Assembly: GCA_027625915.1 (NCBI GenBank)
Contig: JANTQA010000047.1
Span: 8,184,001-8,248,000, forward strand
Origin: Anaeramoeba flamelloides
Lineage: Eukaryota; Metamonada; Anaeramoebidae
Direction: 5' to 3'
DNA length: 64,000 bases
The notes below the pieces were generated by a model. It was not told where the DNA came from and did no database searches. It was given only the letters and a program-made list of their open reading frames with translations. This document shows, in pieces, positions 1 to 12,600 of the stretch. Both the position numbers and the translations under genes were made by a program. Numbering within the stretch: position 1 is the stretch's first letter; every line of letters starts with the position of its first letter.

Positions 1-310
1 ATAAACTAAAAAGATAAACTCTCTGGAAAAGCATTCTAATTTAATATATTAACTTATTCTTTGATTTCAAGCTTTTCTCAACCCCAATTTTTCAAAAAAA
101 AATAAAAAAGTGCACAGTAATTTCAAAAAATATTTTTGATATTCAAAAGTTGAGAGTGTTTTTATTCTAAAAAAAAATATCATAGTGTTTACTTTAATTA
201 AGTTATGAACTTAAAGTCGAAAAATATTAATCAGAAAAAGATAGTGCTTAATTTTATTAAGGACATATAGAAAAATATTTATATTATTTTAATAAAGATA
301 GTAATAAACA
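1..310 (+). repeat. Element G, copy 1 (truncated by window edge)
   Basis: This stretch matches 28,795-29,055 and, reversed, 41,943-42,200. Landmarks are AACTCTCTGGAAAAGCATTC, TGCACAGTAATTTCAAAAAA and the terminal block ATTAAGGACATATA. It is the right half of a ~580-bp element with short TATGTCC-type inverted ends; the left half lies beyond the window. No coding capacity is seen. Confidence 0.75.
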
Positions 311-1653
311 TTAAAGTTTAAAACCATTTACAAATTTTACTAAGAAATTTTGTTTGTGTTTTAGTAGAAATCGTATTAATAATCAATATAATTTATAAAA
401 TTTATGAACAAATTATTATTTTAAAATAAAATGTGAGTTTTCAAAATAATTAATACTAAAAAATTTTTGGAATTTTTTATTTTTTAATTCCTTTTTGCTA
501 AATTTAATTCCTTTTACCAAATCAAAAAATAAAAACCCAAAATAAAGTATCCCAGTATCTAACAATTAATATTTAGAACTTGTCAAAAGTAACTGTTTTT
601 TTTTTTTCAATTTTTTTTAATTTGTAGAATTACTCAATAATTTATAACGAAAGACAAAGAGTGATCAATATTTACTTCATTTTCTAAAAAGTTAATTGTA
701 AAACTAATTTATTTCCAATTTTTAAAAATAATATGTCAGCATAATCTCAAAATTAATTATTTAAAACTATAAAAAAATTGGAATTATTTAGCTAATCAAA
801 ATTTCTATATAAATATAAAAAAGATATTTTTCAATTTTGGAGTCTTGAATATTGATGATTCAATCTTTTATTTTGTCCCCAAATATAAATAGTGTTTTCT
901 AACATTCTTCACTTTTTTTACTCACATTAAGGATCATTTTTAATTGATTAGAACAACTTTTAGTACTATTTTATTAATCAAATTTTTAGAGACAATTAAT
1001 CACCAGTAATAGAATTGTGATTTTATTTCAATAACAAAATATTTAATTTTAGACCTCTCTTTTGAATACATTAATATCGTAAAAGATCTCGTATTCAAAA
1101 AAAAATTGAAAAAAAAGTCATTTGCTTGAAAATAATATGTATAAATTGAAATGTGGCAGATAAAAGGAAAGAAGGTATTATAAAAAAATTCTTTTTAATA
1201 TAAAGTAAATTCTAGTTAACTATTTTTTCTCAGGATAAGAATTATAAATTCTAATGGAAAAAAATATTCTAAATATTCTGTAAAGAAAATTTCTTTGTAA
1301 TTATTTTTCATTTTTTTCAAAACTGTCTAAATAACTTACCATGTAATAATATCTGAGTCTATTTATCTTGCAACAATTTACTAATTGTTTACCCCCCCCC
1401 CCCCCAAAGAAGTTTGATTAGTTTAACAAAGCGATTTTAGATTTTTTTTTTTTTTTTGGAATTTTAAAAGATATTAAATCACTGATGTTATAAATAAAAC
1501 AAGATTAAAAAAAAAAAGAGTAAATTTATATTATTAAAATTAAAGTTCAAAAAGGGTATTAATAGAATTTCTCTATTAATATTTCGAATTTTTATTTTGA
1601 GAATTAAAATAAAAACGATCAAAATAAAATAAAAAAACATTTCCAGTGATGTT
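311..1653. other. AT-rich 3' flank of the Vps39 gene
   Basis: No gene or recognisable repeat copy is visible. It holds several poly-A and poly-T runs and an isolated C homopolymer near 1392-1406. The Vps39 stop codon follows directly. Confidence 0.5.
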
Positions 1654-4600
1654 TTATTTTTTAGCTATAATACAACTTTGGTGAACAATTCTCCCATTTG
1701 GATATATTCCAATTACGGAATGCCGAATATTTTTCCCACAAACTTCACAACGGGTATATTCGTCGATTAGAAATGATTTTGTAGCGTTTGTAGACAAACA
1801 GGCTTTCATATTTAAATTGTGTGATTTATGTAAATTTTTTTGAATTACAACTCGTCTTTTTGTTCGTAATAAATGTTTGAATACTAATAATAAATATTTT
1901 GAAATTTGAGAAAAATTAGTATTTTTGTGAAATAAAGAGAGGATTTTTAAAGTATCAATTTTTGTATGATGCTTCTCCAATATTGAAATTATAATTTTAA
2001 AATTTTCATCATTAGTATAAGTATAATTTTCGTTGACTATATTATTAAAATTATTCTTATTATTATTTTTTTTTTTATTATTATTACTATTAATATTTTC
2101 TTCAAATGTTAATAATAATTCGTAAATTAATATTAGATAGATATCTTTTGATTTTTCATTATGAAGGTCATAATTACGATCACAATATTTTATTGCATCG
2201 CCAATATTGATTAATTTGTGTATATAAATTCTTATAACATTTTTGTATTGGTACATACGATGATAAAGGATAATTTGGGCATTTAATATTTCATTTTCTT
2301 GTAATTGATTTAAAATTTTCACACAATTATAAGATCGTGAAAAAGTTAAAAATTTTATTATTTTTTTTTCAATAATTGATTTTAATTGAATATTATGTGT
2401 TATTGTTTGAAACAATTGATAATATAAGGTAAATAAATCATTATGAAATTCTTTTGTTTGATCATTTAATTTGTAAATGAAATGTTCCAAATAAGGAATT
2501 AATATTTTTGGTAGATTTGTTTCAATGAATTTCTTTATTAACAATTTTGGCAATTTTCTCTTCCCAATGACATTTTCTTCCGTTTTTAAATCATTTATAA
2601 AAATATTTAAACAAATATCTTGATCAATTATATATATTTTTTTCACATAATGATAAATAAGTTCTAAATGATCTTCATTTAATGACTCAAGATATTGTGT
2701 TAATTTTGTTATCTCCCCTTTCCTAGTATATTCTAAATCAATGATTTCAAGTGCCTTTTTGTGTCTACCAGTTGACTGATATAATAAGATCAATTCTTCT
2801 TTTAAATTATTTTGAAGAAATATTTTTTCACATTCTTCAAAATCACAATAATTTGGCAATTTTAAAAAATGCAAGACTAAATATTTATTTGTTTTGATAT
2901 ATGCTTTGATAATTGTAGTATCAATAATCGATAAAACTTGCTCATAATTCTTTAATTTTTTAATTTCGCTATTATGAAAATTGATAAAAAGATTATTGGA
3001 AAAGAAATTAAAATAATTTTTTTTAAATGAAAAGTTAAATCTGAAAAAAATTTTAGATACCTACAACAATTAAATTATAAACTAAATTTCAAAAATTTGT
3101 GACATAGCTAAAACTATTAAAAGAATTATAATACAATTTTATTTAATTTGGAAATAATTATGATTTTTTCAAATATTTTTTTTGCTTTTTGTCTTTTCTG
3201 TTTTTTGTTTTCATTAGGTTTTTTCAATTAGTGATTAATTTAACTTTTCTATCTGAAAAAATTTTTTACAATGATTGCTGGAAAGACGAAAGTTAAGTTC
3301 GGTTGAATATAAAAAACTCAAATAAAATGGGTAAATAATATTTAACCTTTTGATCGATCAATAATTGTTAAGGAAATTTCAACAAATTTAGCAATACAAT
3401 TCTTTTACTCTTTGAATTAGAAGTCTCAAATTTAGTCACTTCAAAACTCTCTCTTTAACAGATTAGATGAGGTTTCATCTAACCCTTAACAATAAACCAA
3501 TGCAATACAATTCTTTGTTCCACTCATTTTATCATTTTTGAAGCATATTGTTTTATTTTTTTTTTACTTTTGTTTGGAAAAAAAGGTTAATTATATTTAC
3601 TTTTTTATTTTTTTTGATTTATTTTTGAAAAGAGAAAATTACTTTTCTCCTGTGTAACCGTTAGGTTTTTTTTAATTTCAGAAATAAACCGAAATTTTAA
3701 TAAATTTGCAGTTTATTTCTGAAATTCAAAAAAACCGCCATTAGCTTTTCTTGAGTTTTCTGTTTATTTGTGAAGTGTTCTAGGTTTTTTTGAGGTTTTC
3801 TATTTAATTCGGAAAATCTATTGATTTTCGTTAGGTTTTTTTTAATTTTAGAAATTAAAAGAAAATTTCAAAAATTTTCTTCTTATTTCTAAAATTAAAA
3901 AAAACCTAGGCACTCTACGGCACTCTACGGCACTTACGGTGAGGTTTTCCAGAATTCAAAAGAATTTAGTCAAATCTAAGAATTTTTTCTATTCTCTTGA
4001 ATTGTGGAAAAATTCATTTGTTTTTTTTTTGTTTTGAAATAAGAAAAAAATTTATTTAATTTTCGTTTTATTTCTCAAATTAAAAAAAACCTAGACACTC
4101 TATGGCACTCGACGGTACTCACCCTGAAACACATAATTTCAAAACTTTTTTTTAGAAATTTTGTTAAATAGTCACAAATTTTATTATCATTTACTATTGA
4201 TAATATAAATAATGAATTCTTTTTATTAATAATACAGAGATATTATTAATTTTTTTATTATTTTTAAAAAATTCAGATATCCAGATTTTTCGATTTTTTT
4301 CATATGCCTGACACGTCGTTAGGTTTTTTTTTAATTTAAGAAAGAAACCGAAAATTTATTTAAATTTTCTGTTTATTTCTCAAATTAAAAAAAAAAAGAT
4401 AGTCACTTGACGACACGATCCAATAAAAAATGATCCAAGTATTCAATGATATCAATATTTAACTTTTTTTTACATAAATTACAATTTTTATTTTTGCTTG
4501 TTACATAAAAGGACCTATTTAAGCAATTAATAAAATTTCGAACTTTTAGAATTGTTTTTGAAGCTTTCTAGTTTAGATATTTGTGTTGTTTGAAATTGCC

Positions 4601-7600
4601 ATTTTGTTGTTTTATAATTTTTAGATATTATTGAACTTTCCAACTAGCTGGAATTTTCCAATTTGGTTAATTGAAAAACTTTTTGTTTCTAAATCTAATA
4701 ATTTTAATTCCTCAGTGTGCCAATCAATATTTTCATTTTCAAGTGTTCAAAAATTTAGTAACCGTTTTTAATTTTTTTAAATTTTTAAAATCGAAGTTTT
4801 CTATTAATTTCTATTTTTTTTTTGGTATATTTTTAATCTATTGAGATCAATTTTGCTTCACTTTTATAAATGATCGTGGTGAATGAATATCAATTTGTAA
4901 GAAATTTATAACTGATTTATTGATAAATCTATCAATTCTTTCAAAATCACTTTGTGTCAAATCAAATATTTCGAGACCATAATAAAGTTGACTTAACATA
5001 AGAGCTTTGAACGAATTTATTTTGATTCCATTATTGAGTTTGTTTTGTTGAAACGATAGATTAAGTGTTTCCAAGTACTTTTCTACTTTTTTGAAATTAT
5101 ATTCAAGATGTATTTTTTTTTTAACTAATCAAATTCCAAGATAAAAAATATCTTGGAATTCTTTTTTATATTTAGTTGTTTTTTTTATTATGTGTGTTCA
5201 TCATGAATCTTTTTATTATTTCATAAATCCTTTCTAAATTTAATTTTTAGAGAAATTAAAGCCCCTTTCATACTGAGAATAAGATCATCTGCAAACATTT
5301 GAACATGAACAGCTAAAGAGTTTTTAACTTTTCTAGTAGAAAATAATACATAAATGCGGAGAAAATTGATGATAAGGGATCTCCTTGATAAACACCAATT
5401 CCTTCTTTTTTATAATATCTTAAGATCCAATTTTTGATTGTTTCATTTTTAATAAATTTTATATAGATTGATATATTAATGAGTGTTGTATCGAGTCAAA
5501 ACAAAAAGGTTAACTATAAAAACATTAATACTGGGTAACATAAACCTGATTGAATATTAATTTTGGAAAAATACAAGCAATTGCGATTTTTTTTGCTTAT
5601 TTTTGATTGAGTGTCCGAATTTTTAGAATCTTCAAATAAACGAAGTAATTTTTAATAATTTTGAAAAAAATGAATTAAAATGGAAGGCAATAAAATCAAA
5701 TTATTCAATAAGATAATTTCCACGTTACTTACATATCCTAACAAACACTCTAATTTCAGTTTTAAACAAGTTGAATTGAAATTATACAACTAATATGTAT
5801 TAATCACACCACCACCACCAACAGTTAACTATATAGGAATTTTTTAGAATAATTTTTGATTTCATTAAACATTTTTTTCCACAATCTAAACTCTATTATA
5901 CTTTTGAAAAATATAACATATTAACCGAATTAAATCTCATACATTTCAAACTATTCTTTGTTAAAAATCAAAATTTAATTACCAAAACAAGAAAAAAAAA
6001 CAATAAAAAAAGACTTACTCTGAAATCCTTCTTTGTGTAAGATACTCAATTAGTGCAAAAATAGCATCTTCTTGTTCTTCCAAAGTCAGTTTTTTATATC
6101 GAAAAAAGGGCAACTTAATAGGTTCGCAATCCTTTACGTTTATTAGAAAAGGATACAAAGATAAAACTATTTTAGGATCGCAATTGATTTGAGTGAAAAA
6201 TTCCAATGCTCGGCTGAATTGCCTTTGGTTAAATAAATGAAAGGCATATTCATATTTAATTTGTTTAGCCTTTTCATTTTTAAAATTTTCATCAATATTT
6301 GTTAAAAGATTGCATAATTGAAGAGCTTTATCAAAATTATTTGCAAAACTAAAAGTCGCAATTTGAATAAGAAGAGGTAACAAATCAAAACGCCAAATGC
6401 CTTTGTTATTGAGAACATATCCAAAGTTTTCATTTTTATGATTTTCAAGGGTGAATTTTGATTGGAGTTTCTTAATTTTCAATTTTTGAATTAATTGGTT
6501 TGTATCCAGAGTTCTAATTTGGATTTCATTTGATAAAAATCCTATAATATATGGATAAAAATAAAGAATTTGATGTGGTGCTTCAGGCCAGGTTATAGCG
6601 TAACTTCTTGATGCTTTTCCATCAATATCCTTAAAAATTGATGTTTCTTTTTTTCGTTATTATTTATTTGTTTTAAAAAATAGAGATTGAAAATTTATTT
6701 ATTGAAAGAAGGGATTAAATAAAGAGAAATTTATCAAAATCAAAAAAAAAAAACGAATAATGAATATAGATAAAATGTTAAAGTATTTAATTGTTTTGGT
6801 ATGGGAAAAAATGATCCAAACTAACATTAAAATACTGTATCCATTGACTTATGGGGATTTTTTTAATGGTATCCGAAATCCGATTTTCTTAATAGGTGGA
6901 GAGTACAAAATTTTTTTGACTCTGCAATTATTTTTGAAAGGAATATTAATTTTTTCTTAATTATTTTCTTTGTTTTACACAAATAACAATTATTTGGATT
7001 AGAAATATTTGGCTGAACAGAAACTGTTTTCAAAAATATTGATATCTGGATCAATAAAAAAAATTTTGGAATCCTTATTAATCAACCTCGGATTCTCCCA
7101 GACTTATTTATGAAAAACTGAAGCAAAAATAGAATCAGTAATTATCATAATATATAAAAAAATATTTAAATTAATCCAAAAATTAAAAATTCTCGGTTTT
7201 GATAAATTAATTAATCTTTTTCCTTTTCGAAAAAAAGAGTCTGAATATATCAATTGAAAATCTCTAAATTTTAAAAGATTTATTAATTGAAATAGATAAT
7301 TACCGAATTAATCAATTAGAAAATAGTTCAAGTTGAAAAGTTAATTAGTTTTCCAGTATTTGAGAAAATTGTGCAAAATCTTTGATTTTATTCGATTCGT
7401 TTGGATTATGGAAAACCGCTGTTAGGTTTTTGATGTTTAGATTAACTTGAAAAAAAAAATCTTTTTTTGACAAAATTTGGATGGAAAAATAATAAAATCA
7501 CAATAACCAAGAAAAATTTTTTTCAAGTTATTTTTTAATTGTAGGTAACTATATAATTTTTAATTATAAAATTTTCTTTATAAGATAATTGTTTATAAAT

Positions 7601-9577
7601 TCTATATCTTATATTCCTTTGATAACAATTTCGAATTAAAAATTTCATTTCGAAGATAATTAGGATACTTTGGGTTCTAAGGGATATATTTCCATAATAT
7701 TCTCTAAAAAAGAGTACAAATTTATTTTAAATTTTCATGATTAAACTTGATTCTAATATAACTGTTTTTAAAAAGGAAAACACAAATAGAAACCCCATTT
7801 CACTCAAAGGGCCCCAGATAAAAATAAAAAATTCTATTTTTTTTTTTAAGAATCAGCCAACATGCAATTGTTTAGATTTAAGAGTTATAATAAACCTCGG
7901 ATTAGAGTTGATATTTTTATAAAAGAAATTCCTGAACAAACGATAAATTTCAGAAAAAAATCAAAAAAAGAATGTTAATAAAATTTTTCTTCTCCTTTCA
8001 TTGGAATGTCTCGTGCAAAATTTCACAATTTCTTTTGAAAAGTAAAATTGTTGACAATAAGATTTTTTAATTGTAAACGTATGAATTTTAAAAGAAAATA
8101 CAAAGCCTCACTTTTCTTAAAGTTATATTGGAGTTTCAAACCATGTTTTTTTATGGAATTGGATTTTTTAAAAAAAAAAAGAAAGAAAAAAAAAAAACAA
8201 AAAAAATGATCATTTCTAAAAATTGAAAAAATGATTTTGAGATGAATATTGTATATGGTTAGAGAATAATAATGAATTAAACTCATAGAATTTGTTCTAT
8301 TTCTTCAGTACCCCCCCCCCGACTATACAAGGATTTAAATCATAAATTGATTCTACATAATAATTTAATTTGTTTGTTTGTGAGACACTGCCTTAATAAA
8401 AGATATCAAAGTTTCTGATCTTAATTTTATATGATATTTTTATGATTGAAAATTGATCAAATTTTTCTTCATTTTGATCCAAAAAATAGCTTCCATCAAA
8501 GAGGTTTATTCTCAATAAAATTTCCAATAGAATGAAAAACTTTATAATATTATTTTATTGTTTAAAAATTCCTTTTTGTCTCCTTGCAATATTGTCAAAT
8601 TTTTTATTGAATTTTAAGGTGTCTCATTTTCGACAAAAAAAAGTCTAAATAAATTTTTCATTTTTTGAAAAGATTCTGATTTAGTGATATTTGAAATAAA
8701 ATCTAATTAATGGATTTAATAAGTATTAATATTCCTCTGAATTTTATATTGCAAATTTACAAATATATCCACTAACAATAAGAATATTAAATAAAAGCTA
8801 AAAGAAAAAAAAAAAAAAAAAAAATGAATTATTACGGTATCTTTGAAGTAGTATTTCTTGTTCAGAAATTTTTGTTGAAATAATTGGTGTATTTTTCTCT
8901 TTAATTGTAAATAACAATTGATCTACCTGTGATTTTAAATTTAATAAACTATAATATTGGGCAAATCCAATAACAATAAATTTTGCTTTTAACCAAACAA
9001 GGTTTTGTGGTCGAGATGGCAATGGTATTTGCATAATTAATTTAAATTGTTTATCAATCCATTTAAAAATCAGTAATTTTGATTTTAATCCGATACACAA
9101 CGATTGTTTACCATTATAAGAAAAAAGCAATGCATTTTTTTTACATAATATTTCAAGTGGTTTCATTTCTTTTAAATTGAACAGTTGAACTGTCTTTAGT
9201 TAAATAAAAAATTAAAAATTAAAAATAAATAATAATTTGATAATTGTTTTTTTTTATTTTTTTGAAAATTTAGTACAAATAGGATTAAAATAAGAATTTC
9301 ACTTTTTTTTTTTTTTTTTTATCATGATTTTTGTTTAGAGTAAAATAAAAAAAAAAGCAAATTGAAAAAATATAACAAAAATTTGAAATTTCTTTCAAAA
9401 TAAAAATATTTTCCAAAATGTTGCGTGCAAAAATTTTCTAATGAAAAAATTTTCTTTCTCAATATTTTATCTCTTTATGAATGGGATTAAAAATGCATTT
9501 ATAGTATCTTGAGTCTATTTTTGAAATTAATATCTTTTATTACTTGAGAAATCTTAATAATTAAAATGGAAATCCAT

Positions 9578-9613
<36 letters not shown>

Positions 9614-12600
9614 TAATTTTGGTTCAAGAAATCTCCTTTTCGTTTTTTTCAATGTTAATAATAAAAATAAAAAAAAAATTTTTTTTTAATAATTTTAATT
9701 ATCAAGATAAAAATGTAGGCAAAACAAAAAACAACTTTGTATCATCCGTAAAGACAAAATTTAAAAGTTTTCATCTTTCCAAATATAAAATTTCCTCTCG
9801 AAATTTCACTGTCTCTTTAATCTTTCCAAATTAAATTAACTAAATTCCAAAAATTTGGATACAATTTAAACGGTTGAAAGAATAAAAATACCACACTTTA
9901 CATTCAATTTGGGAATAATTTTGATTTTACAAACTATTTCATTTTTTGTCTTTTTTGTTTTGTTTTCATTTCTTTTTTCCAGTTACGAAATCTATTTCAT
10001 TAGATCTTGAATTTTTTTTGATGGTTTGATAGAAGGTTAGTGTTGAGTTTCTTAAATTTAAAAATTACATACAATTGGTAGATGGTATATTATCATTTAA
10101 TCGATCAATAATTGTTGGTGAAATTTCAACAAATTTACCAATACATTTTTTGTTTAGCTCGTTTCCTTATTTTGGACATACGAGTTTTGATTTTTGAGTT
10201 TTTTATTGTTTTCTTTTATTTGGGTGAAAAAGATTACTTTTGATAAAAACATGGATACTATGTTAACTTAAATGTGATTTTATATTAGGTTGGGAAAAAT
10301 ATAATAAATTGAGTTTTTTTTTTTTCCTATTTTTGATTTTGGATGTGTCCAAATTTTTGGAATGGGGTTTAAAATCCAAAATTTTCCACACAGTTAAAAT
10401 AATTAAAAGAATCACAATAATACATTTTTATTCAAATTAGAAATAATTTTGATTTTTGTAAAATATGTAAATCATTTTTTCTGCTTTTTAGTTTTTTGTT
10501 TTCATTTCATTTTTTAAATTACGTAACTTGTTTTGGTTGATCAAATTTTTTTTCAAGGATTGATATTCGGTTAAATCTGAGCTGTTCAAAATAGAAGAAC
10601 TCAAATAAAATTAGTTTATAGTACCTAAGCATTGATCGATCAATATTCCTAATATAATTCAAACAAATTTAGCAAATGTATTTTTTTGTTTTGCTCTCTC
10701 CAAAATTTTTAACAGTATCATTATTTATTAGTATTGATAATTATTTATTTTTTGTTTTGTGAGTGTATTGTAATTTAGAAACAATTGTTAACCTTTCAAT
10801 TAGCGAATGGCTCTAGTTTGGTATTTCTTTGAGAATTGATTAAATAAGATTTGTTTTTACCTTAACAGGTAATCTTATGTTATGAATAAAAATAAATCAA
10901 AATATTGTGAATTATGTAAAAAATAAACAATTTAGATATCATTGAATATTTAGACCATTTTCTATTGAATTGCTCAGCCTATGAAAATAATCGAAAAATC
11001 TGGATATCTGAATTAAAAAAAATTAATATATCTAATATATTAAAAAATAATAATATTTCTAATATTATAATAAAAAAGAGATACAACATGCTTATTAGCC
11101 TTAGTGGGTAATAAACTTATTTTTGAGTCTTTAATTAAATTCTTAAATAAAAATTTAGGAATTTGGGCAAACAAGAGGGGTTAGTAATCCCCCCCCCCCC
11201 CTCCCCTTAAATAATAATAAAAAAATAAGATTTTTTTTTCAAAGATTGAATTTTGGTGGGTTAAAAATTTTGAATTGGAGTTTATTTTCAATCTCCATAC
11301 AGTTTACTTCAATTGCACCAAGAGACTATAAAATAATTTAGATAGACTCAGGTATGATATCAAAAAAAATATTTTTAAATTTGCCTTGTTTTTTTTAAAA
11401 CTTAATTCAAGTTTTTGGGTTAATTTAGATTTTCATCAAAATCCTAAAAAAAAAAATCTTAAAAATTTCAATATTATAACTTTCTTTTAATTGAAATTCT
11501 TTTCAAACATTTTTATTATTTTGTATATTGTGTTTAAATTGTTGCAGAGTACAAAATATGAATATTCCTTAAATGTTTTTGTTTTATCATTTCGTAATCA
11601 TTGCAAATTTTGTGAAATAAAATGTTTTTGGTTAAAATTTAAAAAAATGATCCTTATCCTTTGTCACAATTTTTTGTCAAAACAATTACCTTTTAATCTT
11701 TCAGTATCTTCATAATTCTTTATTAAAATTAATTTAAAGAACCCTATTTCTTGTTTCTATGCTGTTATCATCCTATTTTTCTGTGTCCAACATTTTTCTC
11801 TCAACAGTTAGATCAACTTGTGGTAATATTTTACTAACCGAATTTTTCGAGATTTAAATCATCAGGAACTATGGATATACGAACACGTTTTACCTTCAAT
11901 AGTAACACACTTTAATTTTAGACTTTGTTGTGGTAGACTAATCCCTTAATGTATATTTGACTGATAAATCCAAAAATTTAAAACAATTTTTTAGCTCATT
12001 TTCCATTTTTATTAAAAAATCAGATGACAACCATCCTTTCAAAACAGTTTCTTCCAAAGAAAATTTTGAAGATCAACTATTTCGACAAAGTTTCTTTACA
12101 TTTAAACCAACAAAATCTTTTTTCTTCTTTAGAAAAACGAAGTAAAAAATTGAAATTTGAAAAAGGAATGAAATTTTTTAAAAGACTTTTTTGAAGTTAT
12201 CAGTACCTTCCAAATTCTTTTAATGGTTTTTCTTTTTTCATACAACATGAAATTTCATTTTTCTACACTTAAAAAATGCAACAAAATGACAAAACAAGAA
12301 ATTTTGTTTTGTTTTGTTTTGTTTTGATTGTGAAGATTTCAAGTTACAAAAGTGTTCTTTGGGTTCGTATTCTTCCGAGAGAGTTCTTCTTTGAAAAGGT
12401 TCTTTTTCGTTTTAATAATCCCAATACCCGTTGTAATTTTTTTTTTTTTAATTGCTTGAGAAAGAACAAAAAGTGAAGGTAAAAAAAAAAAACAAACCGT
12501 ATTATAAAGCGCAATAAGCAATTTTTTTGGTTTAACAACTTCCATTTGGGTGATACCATTTTTGGTTAAATTTGGAAACTTTTTGATTTCCTTGAGCCTG

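Larger units (their letters stand above)
3596..5502 (-). mobile_element. LINE (non-LTR retrotransposon) copy A, 5'-truncated and decayed
   Basis: Flanked by a 16-bp target duplication with one mismatch (AAAAAGGTTAATTATA, 3580-3595; AAAAAGGTTAACTATA, 5503-5518). Read on the minus strand it has reverse-transcriptase motifs: GVYQGDPLSSIFSAFMYYF near 5340-5400 and MFADDLILSM near 5277-5310. A thumb-like open segment follows (4847-5074, SQLYYGLEIF...RIDRFINKS), then the C-terminal CNLCKKK...DIIEYLDHFLL zinc region near 4,420-4,500 and KNRKIWISEF near 4,265-4,295. Frame breaks are present, so it is a dead copy. The 3' region contains several palindromes and ends in an A-rich tail. Confidence 0.85.
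3079..5636 (+). mobile_element. Element A copy A1, interrupted by LINE and short retroposon
   Basis: The left end AAACTAAATTTCAAAAATTT resembles the other element-A termini (9,837; 13,841). The right end, near 5,610-5,636, is the reverse (GTGTCCGAATTTTTAGAATC). The shared internal block GATCGATCAATAATTG occurs at 3,352-3,367. Without the two insertions its length is near 550 bp, like the complete copies. TA-flanked inverted ends with no coding capacity indicate a non-autonomous Tc1/mariner-like DNA transposon. Confidence 0.75.
2969..6018 (-). other. Vps39 intron 3 (3050 bp)
   Basis: Bounded by a GTAAGT donor (high side) and a CATAATAG acceptor (low side). Most of it is an element-A copy carrying two later insertions: a 96-bp retroposed fragment and a 1.9-kb LINE fragment. 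The part from 5,640 to 6,018 shows only AT-rich DNA and a short CAC triplet run at about 5,807-5,820. Confidence 0.8.
9194..12497 (-). other. Vps39 intron 1 (3304 bp)
   Basis: Donor GTTTGT and acceptor AACTAAAG, phase 0. It contains a (TA)n run near 9,583-9,610, two element-A copies lying end to end (9,837-10,370 and 10,371-11,284), a LINE insertion inside the second, and a solo element-D terminus near 11,764-11,812. The 11,820-12,490 part shows nothing recognisable. Confidence 0.8.

Noticed and set aside
5807-5820. CAC triplet run as a coding His/Pro/Thr repeat
   Set aside because: It lies within an intron and has no open frame of useful length.
8798-8835. Extension of Vps39 exon 2 through RYRNNS and a Phe run
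   Set aside because: The Phe run is a poly-T tract. Using the GTAATA donor restores phase and gives QTSIFKDIDGKASRS, which fits the CNH domain.
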